Assembly (NCBI GenBank): GCA_900660155.1
Contig: CABFPE010000007.1
Coordinates: 1,179,520 to 1,243,519, forward strand
Direction: 5' to 3'
Source of the DNA: Hofstenia miamia
Taxonomy: Eukaryota > Xenacoelomorpha > Acoela > Hofsteniidae
Length of the DNA: 64,000 nucleotides
Shown: in pieces, positions 49,101 to 60,556 of the stretch
Layout of the letters: every line of letters begins with the position of its first letter
Numbering within the stretch: position 1 is the first letter of the stretch
Notes under the pieces: model-generated
Databases searched by the model: none
What the model saw: only the letters and a program-made list of their open reading frames with translations
Told to the model about the DNA's origin: nothing
Position numbers and translations under genes: made by a program

Positions 49101-49229
49101 TGTAGTAAAAATGTAAAACACTTTCGCAAACGTGTTAAGAAAATAATTCTAAAGCAAAAGTTCATCTGTGGAAAAGCTTGGATAGGCTACAAATCTTATA
49201 ATACTTATTATATTACTACAAGACTATAA
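46185..49229 (+). pseudogene. LINE ORF2: endonuclease and reverse transcriptase
   Basis: Begins at an ATG overlapping the ORF1 stop. A 2A-like segment (46287-46334) is followed by an apurinic-type endonuclease (VNFQNLANKHYQF, ICITESWL, MGDWNLN near 46840-46862). RT motifs: SNGPSKVPTWILKE, AHVTAVFKKHDEN, AQFGFRKH, IACLDISKAFNSINHKML, PPGTILGPLLFNIYINDM and the catalytic YADD (near 48360). The C-terminal domain carries FKYLGVTFDSNLLF, ICGKAWIGY and a final TTRL stop at 49227-49229. Multiple frame changes and stops, plus one N at 46863. Confidence 0.88.
46287..46334 (+). other. 2A-like ribosome-skipping motif near the ORF2 N-terminus
   Basis: LFLLLVTQGIECNPGP matches the 2A layout (hydrophobic run, then [D/G]xExNPG|P) at residues 35-50 of the ORF2 frame. 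2A-like sequences are known at the ORF2 N-termini of several non-LTR retrotransposons. Here the first position is Gly rather than the usual Asp, so efficiency is uncertain. Confidence 0.65.
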
Positions 49230-49360
49230 TATCCGTAGCCTAAAATGACGCTTTCCTTGTATATATTTCATGTCTTTTTTATTATTTTTGTACATTATTG
49301 ACGCTATTTTGAGAATTTATCAGTTTCTGAAATTGTAAATAAAAGTCTCTAAATATAGAA

Positions 49361-49376
49361 TATCTTATCTTATCTT
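49361..49376 (+). repeat. LINE 3' tail, TATCT units
   Basis: Short run of TATCT repeats closing the LINE. The same tail closes the LINE copy at 53381-53403, so both belong to related families. Confidence 0.8.
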
Positions 49377-49479
49377 CTTGTTATTGTGAGTTATTGCATA
49401 TTATCTCTGAAACCACTGAACAAAAATTCGGAAATGCTATTCTCATATTTACTTCCTCTTGAAATTCATACATTTGTTT

Positions 49480-49735
49480 CGAAAAAAGAAGTAAACAGAC
49501 AAACTCAATGGGTGAGACCAAGATGGGTCCTGACCATACCCCTAGAAGTGTACCTGGCCGGTTTGATCCTGATAAACCTCTGACTACCCCTGGCACACAG
49601 AGTGCTGACCTGTGTTGAGTTTTATCAGTAGAGTGAAGCCGAAGACCGAACTTCAGTTGAGGGGGTTGCACCTCTCCCACTTTGGCCAACCATGGCTACT
49701 GACAGTGGTAACTTAAGAGAGTGCCTGCTGACTGC
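49480..49735. other. GC-richer island, possibly a SINE
   Basis: The block after the LINE tail is clearly richer in G and C than its surroundings. It holds GGTTTGATCCT (49560-49570), which resembles a tRNA-type B box (GGTTCGAnTCC). No convincing A box, tail or target duplication was found. The minus-strand frame 49689-49381 is not recognisable. Confidence 0.3.
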
Positions 49736-50124
49736 TAATAGATCTGCAGTAAATGTAAAATTTCTTGCACGTTTACTATCACAAAAGTCGGTCATTATCA
49801 TTATGAGATACCACAATATTAAAATGTGAATTTTTGCCGCGTAAATTTAATACAATATGCTATTGAGACAATATTCTAATGGAAACTTAAAATGAAGCGA
49901 AATATTTATGATTAAATTCGTAACGGGCATTACTGTGAAATGATTATTGTAAGAAAATGTTAAGAATCTTCAATGGAGATTTGAAAATTTCAATATCCCA
50001 AAAAATGCCAACAACGTCGCACCTATTTTAATGGAGAATAGATTCAATTCAATTATACGTAGATTACTGAGTTAAAATAAAATAAATGAAACAATATGAG
50101 AATATAAAATCTAGTAGTGGATTT
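49736..50124. other. Spacer, nothing recognised
   Basis: AT-rich sequence without coding or repeat signals. Confidence 0.4.
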
Positions 50125-51430
50125 GCATGTCGTATGTATGGACTTGCAAAAGTGCATAAAGCTGACATGCCTTTAATATATATTGCAGTGGAGAATCAGT
50201 TTTAATAGAATTAAAAACGAAAACAGCCGATCAAAGATGGTCAACGAAGTTAGTAACGAACAACTATTCTGATATTAATAATATTAAATGCAAAACCTTC
50301 AGTAAAAATTTCTTAAATCCTCAATGCCTAATTCAGATAAATGTATTAAAAACATTGTATAAGATCGTAAACAACAGAAGCCCTATGATAAAATAAATTT
50401 CCGTAATCTCGATAAAATCACTTACCTAAATACATGTACTCGAAATACTAAACCAGTTCTTTGTAAAAAAAAGAGAAATTCCTTCATTAATACTTCTATA
50501 AAACTTTGGAATCATTTACCTAGAGAATTAAAGTTACCAAATAGTATAAAGATATTGAAAATCAATGTCAAAGGATATTACTATAATTCTTTAAAAGAAA
50601 TATTTTAATTCAAATGGAGGGGCTTAAATTTTACAACCAAGATTATTCAACTAACAGAAATTGAAACGGCATAGCCCAATGGTGCAATTTTCTATTTTGT
50701 ATTGTTTTTGTAGTTTATTGCCGCTTACAGATTGAGTTGCTATCAGTATAGTTATATATTGTCGAAGCAATTTCTGAATAAAGATTTCTTATTCTATATT
50801 AAGGCGTAATGAATATCCAACATATGTAGTCGATAGAATTATAAAGGAAAGTTTAGAAGGTCTACTACAAACTCAAGAAACTAAAAACAAAGTGATTATT
50901 TATACAATTACAACTTTAATATTGAATATCAAGAATACAATCAATTAAATTACAGAAATATCTGAAAAGAATCACTTCATCATTCTTAAGGATAGGATTT
51001 ATACTAAAGACCAACAGAGTAGAACATCAAATAGGACTAAAGACAGAAACTAAGATTGAAAACTTTTCCAAAGAAATATATAAAATTCCTTGCAACTGTG
51101 GTTCACTATTTATTGGAAAGACATCACGAAATTTACAATCAAGAATTAAACAACGCAAAAATCAATAGACCATCTCCGATCACCTAAAGAAGTGTGATAT
51201 AAAATTTAAATATAAAATTTTATCCAGGGCAAATGATAGTTTTCAACTAAACATCATGGAATCAATTTATATAGAATTAAAGGAACCAAGTTTAACCAAA
51301 AAAGATGAATATATAAATGCCAACTAAATTTACCGAAGACATTATAAAAAACTAATGTGATGAATATTTTTTGAATTTTATACTGGGAAACCTTTTGACA
51401 ATGATATTGGCATGCCGAAACATGTTAAAT
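50125..51430 (+). mobile_element. Second Penelope-like remnant, interrupted by a LINE end
   Basis: At 50125-50190 the RT phrase MYGLAKVHKADMPL (compare YGLPKVHKxxxPLRPI of Penelope-like RTs) appears. After a LINE 3' fragment, the Penelope-like signal resumes at about 50800 with RRNEYPTYVVDRIIKE and a GIY-YIG module, EIYKIPCNCGSLFIGKTSRNLQ (about 51070-51140). It ends with CGAAACATGT (51416-51425), as in the copy in POLD2 intron 2. Much of the RT is missing; it is old and diverged. Confidence 0.7.
50285..50795 (+). mobile_element. 5'-truncated CR1-like LINE end inside the Penelope-like remnant
   Basis: Reads FLNPQCLIQINVLKTLYKIV and then NSFINTSIKLWNHLPREL, the C-terminal signature of CR1-like ORF2 (compare SPKQLIQINTATKFYKIV in the 45-49 kb LINE). 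A stop and a non-coding tail end near 50795. Its position between two Penelope-like parts suggests it inserted there. Confidence 0.7.
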
Positions 51431-51954
51431 AAATGATGCGTTTCTTTTTTAATTTTTTAAATTCATACATAATCTCAAGAATTTTGCATTGAAATTTACG
51501 CAGGTGCTTCACAAGGAACATTTTTAGGACCAATGAATTCTTATGTATAAATCGATAGAACACCGATTAAAGATAATTGCTCAATTTGTCCAGTATTAAT
51601 CTAATTTTGCATTTAAAAATTGCAAAGAAATTGAAAATTTTAAATCTTTGAGAATTATATTCGACTAATTTATTTAGCTTTAAAAAGCAATTTAATGTCA
51701 TTAACATCACTTCCCAATACCCCCTGACTTTAATATCTTTGTGCTTATTTGGATTGATTTCAAAACTACATACTTGATGAATAACTTACTGATTCATAAT
51801 TCGAGGCGTAATATTTCTGACTTCTGTGGGTTATAAAAACGTATATTTAAGCGTTAGACCGAAGTATATTTTTTTATTAACTTCAAAATTGTAGTTTTTA
51901 GCCTGCATAAAATAACTATCTTGTATGAGATTTTTGAAAAGATAAGAATTGTTG
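51431..51954. other. Spacer, nothing recognised
   Basis: AT-rich, no coding or repeat signal seen. Confidence 0.4.
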
Positions 51955-52823
51955 TCTTAAAATGATGAGACAAGAGATAAAATTTTTGCATTTAGCAATT
52001 GAATCTGTAGCAAATAATTGCAACAAATTGACAACGTACTTTAACAAGCATAAGTTACTTATAAATGAAAGTAAAACAGAATTTTGTATTTTGCAGCCCT
52101 CTAAGACAAATTATGAAGTTTCAGTATTAACTCTTAATCTTAATAATGTTAAGGTTCCAACTGCAGACAATTTCAAATATTTAAGAGTAATTTTTGATTC
52201 GAAGCTAAATTTTAAATCACACATTAATGCAATAGTCCGAAAATTGGCAATAGGTATAAGAAGTATGCCAATGATAGTAAAACAACTACCTGCCTGTGCA
52301 ATAATTCAATTTTCCATTCATTTATAATGAGTCACCTAAGTTATGCAAATATATTATTTACTGATCAAAAAGATGTTCTATATAGAAAATATGATATTCA
52401 ATTAAAATGGGCCCTAAACGTTTCAAGAGTAAATTCTTTCAGAACTAAGCAGTATATTTCTAGGTCTATCCTTTTCCCAAGACAGCTAATCATATTTAAA
52501 ACATTGGTAACATTTTTCAAGCTCATCAAGAAATTACCACCTTATAATATTATTTCAATGCCTGGATTTAAACTTGGAACTCATTACCTAAAGAGATAAG
52601 GAACATTGAAAAATTGCAAGCTTTTAAGAAGCACATTTAATATTTTCCTTAAGCAAAAGTATATCTCGGGTAAAGCATGGTTAGGATACATGTTCTACAA
52701 TAATGATTATACAACATCTTGCTCTTGAACTCCTGATAGTAATTTATCCCTAGCCTGGTAGATTTATTGTATATAGACCCTTATCCTATTGTATGTGTTT
52801 GTATGTATGTATGTATATTTGAC
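51955..52823 (+). mobile_element. CR1-like LINE 3' fragment, copy 1
   Basis: Encodes the end of an ORF2 related to the 45-49 kb LINE: LTTYFNKHKLLINESKTEF, FKYLRVIFDSKLNFKSHI, LAIGIRSMPMIVKQLP and a C-terminal region in a second frame (52327-52599). Relative to copy 2 it lacks about 95 bases near 52565. It runs to TATATTTGAC and then an N at 52824. Confidence 0.85.
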
Positions 52824-52824
52824 N

Positions 52825-53403
52825 AAACGTTTCAAAGATAAATTCTTTCAGAACTAAGCAGTATATTTCTAGGTCTATCCTTTTCCCAAGACAGCTAATC
52901 ATATTTAACACACTGTTAACATTTTTCAAGCTCATCAAGAAATTACCACCTTATAATATTATTTCAATGCATGGATTTATTCATAAGCATAATTCCAGAT
53001 CAAAGCACTATACCTGGATTAAGTATAGAAAAAAGGTTTTGCAAAATTCATTCATTAATACCGCTATCCGAACTTGGAACTCATTACCTAAAGAGATAAG
53101 GAAAATTGAAAAATTGCAAGCTTTTAAGAAGCACATTTAATATTTTCCTTAAGCAAAAGTATATCTCGGGTAAAGCATGGTTAGGATACATGTTCTACAA
53201 TAATGATTATACAACATCTTGCTCTTGAACTCCTGATAGTAATTTATCCCTAGCCTGGTAGATTTATTGTATATAGACCCTTATCCTATTGTATGTGTTT
53301 GTATGTATGTATGTATATTTGACGCCGCTATTCAGATAAATTACCAGTTTATAATTGTTAATATTTATCTGAATAAAGAATATCTTATCTTATCTTATCT
53401 TAT
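52825..53403 (+). mobile_element. CR1-like LINE 3' fragment, copy 2
   Basis: Repeats 52415-52823 almost base for base, with an extra block of about 95 bases (about 52975-53070), then continues to the TATCT tail (53381-53403). The single N between the copies and the internal indel suggest two alleles joined in assembly rather than two insertions. Confidence 0.85.
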
Positions 53404-54690
53404 AGGTCTAATAATGCTGGTTCTAAAATTTGAACCACTCAATTTAAATTCAGCTATTTTTATCTAAAATTTTCTTTAAATTTAGTATCATTGCAATACA
53501 AGCATTCGCTTAGAAAATTTACGTACAGTATAATTGGCTACTATAATTGCACATGCTTATATTGTAAGGTTGATTAGTATCAACTAATTAATATCAAACT
53601 AAATCTGAAATTAAATTAACATCACTCCTGTTAAATGTCCATGTTTTTTGGAAACATTGTTAGTCAACTATGTTTTATTTATTCAAATTATTGTACACCT
53701 TTTGAATTCTTGTATAATGATAAGGAAATTTACGTTTAGAATATAGATAATTATTAAGTACTAATTATTTCTCTAAATAACGGCTTTAAAAATTTACTAA
53801 TTCAAAATATTCACGAAAAAATTGCATAAAACAACACAGGCTAGTAGTAATATATTTATTAAATTGTTTGTAATAATATATTCACTTAATGTAAATTTCT
53901 GGGCTAGAATCACTTTCTTTACACCGTTTCAGAATTATTTCAATTTCGTTATTGGTTTAATTTCAAATGAGTTTTCTTGACGTCTAAAAATGGCTGTTTA
54001 ATCCAGAGAAAAACACCATATCATATAGAAGAACTCTTAACAACTTTGAAAAATAATGAAGCACATTGATGTGGATTATATGGTACTTTTTAAGGAAATG
54101 TCCAATTATCAGAAATGTAATTTTAATGTGAGAAGTTTCTTTCATAAAAATTAAGCGCTAATTTATGTTGCAGCTTAAGATTTCAATTTTTATATTTTTA
54201 AGTTTGTAAGAAGGACACTCTCATAATTTAAATGGGTCATGGCAACCAACTGCGTGAAGCAGTTAAAGGGTTGCCTCAGAAGAAAATAGGTTCTGCTATG
54301 TAGGCTATGCCTTTTATCTCAGAAACAATTTTTTACAGGTTTGATGCTTTGAATGAGTTATTCCTAAATATTTAAATGCATTAATTGTCGGGATGTATGT
54401 TATTGAAAGTTAAAATATTTTTTAACATAGATTACTATTAGAAGAAATTCATTTTGTAAAATTGAGTTTTTCCAACAAAATGCGTAGTTTGTGCATTGAA
54501 GAGTACTGGAGTCAATTAAATTTGATTTGTTCTATTGCAACATCTAATTACTTATTAGCAAAAAAATTCAAATATCATTGATGTAATTATTGATTAATAC
54601 AGGCACAGATTTATTCGTTTTTTACGCCTATTTCCATAAACCGTATCCCTGAAAGTGTGGTTGATTTTTACCATTTGCTTCCTGTTGCAT
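53404..54690. other. No gene seen
   Basis: AT-rich spacer without recognised features. Confidence 0.5.
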
Positions 54691-54699
54691 GCAACTAAT

Positions 54700-54930
54700 C
54701 TATAAACTGAATCCCAGATTAAAGCACTTTACTTGGATTAAGCATAGAAGAAAGTTTTGAAGCTATTTGAGCTTGTAACTCATTGCCTAGAGAATAAAGC
54801 ACATTAAAAATTTTCTTAAGCAAAAGGATAAATCATGTCAAACATGGCTAGAATTCAAATTCTACCATAATGATTATACAACATCTCGTTTTTTGAAATC
54901 CTCATAGTAATTTAACCCTAATTTTATAAT
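54700..54930 (+). mobile_element. CR1-like LINE 3' fragment, diverged copy
   Basis: Clearly related to 52990-53250 of the neighbouring copies: shared phrases include CCAGATTAAAGCACTTTAC, TGGATTAAGCATAGAA, TTAAGCAAAAG and AATGATTATACAACATCT. It is more diverged, lacks the TATCT tail and is older. Confidence 0.8.
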
Positions 54931-54999
54931 GTTTTACTGATAGTTTATGCATTTGAATTTTTCATCAAAATATTGGGGTTAGTAGCGCCGTACGCCTTA

Positions 55000-55147
55000 G
55001 GCCCCGCACAAAAAATACAACCTTTGTTGCTATATTCATTATAGCGAGCAATGTGATAAGATAATTTCAAAGTCATTTGAATTCCTCCAATCGGATTTCT
55101 TATATTAATTGGTTTAGCAACAAAAATTGTATCGTTTGCCCGGGACT
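55000..55147. repeat. Short foldback element
   Basis: Arms at 55000-55030 and 55117-55147 are imperfect reverse complements (about three quarters alike, ending in a shared TTGTTGC / GCAACAA). The outer part near 54985-55010 is GC-rich, as MITE ends often are. No clear target duplication. Confidence 0.5.
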
Positions 55148-55149
55148 TT

Positions 55150-58100
55150 AGAAAAGTCTAAGCATTCCATAGTAACTTAAGTTTTAGCAGGAAAATTTCG
55201 GCAGTACTCCGTTATCTGGGTAAGGGCATCAATTGCTAAAAGTGGCATTCTAAATCCAAAATGGGATGCTGAAAATTATTGTTCTTGGAATTTATTAGTA
55301 AATAGCAGTTCGAAAATTTATAGGTTCTATAATAGAAATATGCGAATTATTGAGAAGAAAGTTTATTGTAAAAATAGCGTATGTGTGTATATTAAGCAAC
55401 ATAGGAATGTTTTATACTTTAATGCTATATTTGAAGATGTAGTTAAGGGAAATATGAATTAAGTGGAAATTTTTATCACAGTAGGAATTTCCGAACAACC
55501 GCTAGGTTTATCGGAGTTTTGTTTTATTATTGATTTGAACATTTCATAACTACTCGGAAATCTGTCGTCAAAATAAGATGAATTAGTGTTTTGATTTTAA
55601 GTAATTTCTATGTTTGCTATAAAATAATTATGAATGATTTGTTTACAATATTTGAAACTTAATCAAAATTCTTGTTCAAATGACCATATTAGTTTCTTGT
55701 TGCATTAATTTCATTGGAAAAGCGGTTATTGCGATTTGTTGAACTGCGAACAAAGATACATTTCGATTTTTGTGAATTTACAGCATTATATTAGTTTTAT
55801 TTAGGCGTTATGTGTTGCAAATATTCCTATCTCGTTTGTAGCAATGCAAACTTAATGTTTCATTTTTAGAGCAAAGAAGTCAGTCTTGTCAACGAGCCGA
55901 AATTTTTAAGCTTGACTCGGCTCAGCTGGACTCCCCACATAGAACCATTCAATAAGACTCGTCTTAGCTCGATAGTTTTTTAAAAATATTGTGCTTAGAA
56001 TTGTTTACATAGCTCTTGCTATTATTTAACAGAAATTTTAAAATAAGATTATAAAAAGGTACATTGAATGAAAAGTACGAAAACTGCGTAAAAAAATTTA
56101 AAAAAAACTATAAATTTGCTTGACTTAATAAAGTCTGGTTTTGGGCTTGCTGTATATTCAATGCAGTGTTTAAGCGTGGCTTGGCTCTGTTCTGCTAGTT
56201 GATAAGTCTGAAATAAATAGATGTATTGCGCAATAATCGGTAGTGCAAGGTTTTTATTTTTGAGTTTAATTTTAGACTTGTTCGGATCTGATAAAATGCT
56301 TCGTTCAGGCAAAGAATATTTAAATGTTTTTAAAGGATTTTTAATAAATTTATTAAAAACATTCAAATATATTTCTTTGCAACTTTTTCCTTCTAAATTT
56401 ACTTGATCTTATAATAATATTTCACTAAATCTAATTCTCTTTAGATTTGGTTGAAATGATCTAATAAAATGCTTTCAATGATTTTGAGTTGTTTTGCTTC
56501 GGTATTTTTCAAAATTTTTATGTATATGGTTGAATTAGTTTCATGCTCTTTTGTTCTTCTACTTATTTGCCGACTTCAATGTCAGATATAGTCTAATGAA
56601 TCAAATGAGAAAGAGCAAATTCATCGAAGAAAAAGTAAGATTTATTTATAAGATCGATAAACTTAATTCAAAGTTTGACATAAAATCAGCAAATAATATG
56701 TTCGATAAATTTGGCAGTTAGCTTCCCTTAACATATATCATTAACTATATATGTGCAGAAGAAATTTTAATAAAACTTTTAACTAACTAATAATTTAAAA
56801 AAAAATTTGCTGCAAGGTAAATTGCATAACATTGAATTATTTTAAATTGAAAGGTGGCATTAGAAACATAAAAAGTATATTTTTAAACAAACAAAAATGG
56901 TTTATCTTTTAACAAGTTTCAGAGGATGCTAATTTCATTTAATAAATGTCTAAGAGATGCTATATAAGCATCCCGGGCTTCTGTGTCACTAATGACGGTT
57001 GCATCAGGGGCTGATCAAGCAATAACGGAATTTAATTTTCACTGTTGAAATGGATTATACTCATTCAATAATGATTTATTTCTTTTGAAATGTACATGTA
57101 TCATGTCATGTGTGCTCCATAGTAGGTTCATCAATGAGACAGAATATTTTTTTGAAATATGTATTTTCCTTTGAAGTAATGGCATTTCAAAAAGTTAACA
57201 TCACTTTTACAAGTATATACCATTTACATCATAAAAAACTGTTCCACAATGAAAATACATAAATAATAATTGTTATATTCCCTTAGGGTTAGTACATTAA
57301 CTAATAACCAAATATTGGCATAATTTAGATATTTAAAGTGTTAGGCGCATACAATATATAAGGAACAACAGCATAACTTCAATCATAGTTTTTAACTCTA
57401 AATGCTAACTATCACGTGACCAAGCCCATCAATAAATCGCTGTGATATATTAATGATCAAATGAAGTCTCATGCCACTAAATGTTTACAAAATGTTATAG
57501 AAATTAGAGAATTTTTCCTTATTTTTAAGTGTCCAATAATGTGCTTGCAACAATCAGCAAATATAGTTTAACAAAAAAGTAAACTTTCTATATTTTATTG
57601 TAAAATATTGGAAAGTTATTATTCCGAAATCATCGAGCAATTTTAAAAAAACTTTAGTATATAAAAAACTAATGCTTACAAATGAAAGCGAATTATCTAA
57701 TTTTTTCAGGCTATTATTATTTAGATTTTAATTTCGAACATTTGGAAACATGACACTTGAACAGGTTTAATTTCAACACGCTTTACTTATTTTGAATTTA
57801 AGTGTGTTGACCTCGAATTTTTTGTCAAAATCTGTGTTAAAATTTTGTGTGCTGAATTTCAGTAATTGAGAATTTAATAAATCAATAATGTTTTTTTTGA
57901 ATTGTTTTCACATAAAATATAATATTTTCCCAATAGAATATTCAAATTCTACTAAAACTAAGCCTTCCAAATTGATATACAAGGAAAAATCTCATGAATC
58001 ATTGTCATGGATATTTATGATAAAAATTCAAGGTCACAAATTTCAGGCTTTGTTGAAAACACGTTTTACTAGAAACACAGACGTAAAAACTAGCAAAACA

Positions 58101-59619
58101 TGGTAAAAAATGTGAATATCAATACACCCATTTCCTCAATAGCCTATTTTTAGTGAACGATATATCATTCAGCTAATAATTTTCATAGTTTTCCAAACCA
58201 AACATGTAAATTCAGGGCCAGAAATCGGGTTTGCCTATTCATACTTGCAGTTCTTGCCTATAACAAGTGATCGTAATTACCAGTAATGATTGCAATTTAC
58301 CAATTTACATGCGCATAATTGGTCTCAAATGATATAAATAAAAATCTTAAGTTTGCTTAGATATAGACTTTGTTTGGAACTGAATTACATTGAATGATTT
58401 AAAAAATTATGAAAATGAATATCTGTCATTTAAAAACGGCGAAAAATTTCAATCATTAATCTTCACATTTTTACCTTGGTTTGATAGTTTCACTTTCGTT
58501 ATTCTAGTATTACATGATGGAAAAGTATATAATTATCTCGTAATAATTTATGAATCTTTAATTGGGATAGCCTTGTAAAAATAGTGTTAAATTCTGCAAA
58601 ACTACCCAATTTTTGGTTATTTGCTTGCTGCACTGCCACTTAAAATAATGCGCATAATACAAACGAGAGCAGCAGGTATAGATGTGCAGGTTGGAAAAAA
58701 TCAGTAGCCATAGTGTGCTTTAGCTCAGGTTTTTCAGAACCAAAATTTTTTGGGTCCAGTCCCATCATATCCCATGAAATTTTTGATCCCAGTCCCATTG
58801 AGTCCCATGAGACTAAATGGTCCTGCAGAATCCTAGCTTTAGTCCTAAAAGCCTTAGACCTAAAATTTCAAATTGTGTAGCAAAAAGGAAAATTCTATCT
58901 TTAGCTTGTTTTTAAATTTATATATGCTGCAGAAAATTTGACAGGTTCAACTGCTGTTGTCATCTTGTTGATTTCAAGTGAAAAGAAGCATTGATTAGCG
59001 GTCGCATCATTAACAGATTTTACTGAACTTTAGTAAAGAGGTATTTAGCAAGGCTAAATTCATAAGTAATTCTTAGTTCGCGCTAAATCATTTATAATTT
59101 GTAATATTAATTTTTACTTCTTGCTAATCCAGTAATATGTTTTTGCTACGTTTTTTTGATCTCAAAAAGCTTATCTATTAGGATAACCTTTTAAGTTGTT
59201 TTTAAAAGTTCTTTTTCGAAATAAAATTTATGTTAGAAACACGAATATGCAGTACGTAGCTTTTAAGTAATTTTTCAAAAAAGCACTTTGATTTCAAATA
59301 TAGGATAGATGTTTGTTTTAGCTTATTAAGTTTGTAGGTCATGCAAACAATTTCCGAAATTTAGCTGCAATTAAATCCAGAATTTGCGCTTAACGGTTAT
59401 CCATGAACTTCTATAAATATTAACTGGACTGGAGCAAATGATCATTTATCAGCAACATTTGGCCGATTTCACTCAATCATCTATTAATTCCGCTCTTCTA
59501 TTGGTGATTTATTTGTTTCAGTTCCAGTTAGTGTTATAGAAGTTCATGCAGTTATCAATGTTAGTTGATTGAATCAGTAAAAGCCCCAGTTGTAGTTTTA
59601 GGTCTTCCATTACTCTTAA
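55150..59619. other. 4.5 kb without a recognised gene
   Basis: AT-rich. The stretch 55881-55965 shares phrases with 61447-61517 (CTTGTCAACGA, then ATTCAAT/TTTCAATGAG), so both are pieces of a dispersed repeat. Around 58745-58815 a short TCCCAT-containing unit is repeated. No protein-like frame is recognised. Confidence 0.5.
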
Positions 59620-59621
59620 TA

Positions 59622-60554
59622 CCATAAACTGGGGTAATATTGAACACTTTACACATATTCCTGTTTATATATTTCAGAAATCAAGATAAAACTGCAAAAC
59701 TTTGCTCTTTTTTAATGGGGTCACCTAATAGGATGTAACCTATCCATAATAATATAAAATTTGTAAAGAGCACAAAAATATGGGCGTTCAAAGTTACCCG
59801 TGAATTGGGGCAACTTTGAACATTATTTATAATTAGATCTTCTTGGTACCACTTTGCCAACAATCTATCCCAAGTTCAAAACTCAACAAATAAATAGCAT
59901 TTCCAATTCAAATTTAAGCATTTTAATGACCAATGGAACAAGTTATGTCAGGGTAACATTGAACACCCCCTTCAAATGTGACGAGACTAATTATCAAATA
60001 CAACAAATATAATGTTTTCAACATCAGACACTTATTAACAATAACTATCAACTCATATTGAGAGGATCCAAATTTTGACAATTGTACTAGGTAATTACTT
60101 GATTGCTAAAAAATTGGCTGTCACGGCCTAACTTTGAACATGTTCAAAGTTACCCCGAAACAAAACCAGGATACGATTTGCATATGAATAGGGTCCAATA
60201 CATTAGTTGTTAAGCTTGTGACAACAAGTTTATGTGTAAGCCATAGATGATTAAAGTTTTGAATGTTTTCAATAATAATTTATCCAAAAAATAAGTGTAC
60301 TTACTGTAAAAAGATAAAAGTATACACAATGACGAAAATATGGCTTTCTCTGTTCACCATCAAAATTGATATGTACAGACCGCAGCAAATGTTACAGGAC
60401 CGAACTTCAACATGTGTTAATTCTGATATAATTAAAAATTCAAAGAATGTAAGAAAATTGAGAATATATTTCTTAAATATCAAAGTATGTGGCAATAAAA
60501 CATTTTCTAATTATTCAATGTTACCCCGTAGTCCAATGCTACCCCAGTTTACGG
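59622..60554. mobile_element. Non-autonomous TIR element with iterated internal motif, 933 bp
   Basis: The left end CCATAAACTGGGGTAATATT and the reversed right end CCGTAAACTGGGGTAGCATT agree at 17 of 20 bases. They are flanked by TA (59620-59621 and 60555-60556), suggesting a Tc1/mariner/pogo-type element. The motif GGGGTAACWTTGAACA or a close variant occurs eight times, four per strand: 59631, 59807, 59950 and 60128 (+); 59784, 60141, 60515 and 60532 (-). Two meet as a perfect 24-base palindrome at 60129-60152 (half-site TAACTTTGAACA). The internal 99-codon frame (60263-60562) is not recognisable, so the element is probably mobilised in trans. Confidence 0.85.
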
Positions 60555-60556
60555 TA

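Larger units (their letters stand above)
45180..49377 (+). mobile_element. CR1-like LINE, near full length
   Basis: Contains ORF1 with an SGNH esterase domain (45270-46192), ORF2 with endonuclease and reverse transcriptase (46185-49229), a short 3'UTR and a 3' tail of TATCT/TTATC units (49361-49376). An esterase ORF1 and a microsatellite-like 3' end are typical of the CR1 lineage. The 5' part, from about 45200, is markedly GC-richer than its surroundings. The 5' boundary is approximate. Several frame changes make it inactive, but the overall identity is clear. Confidence 0.9.
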
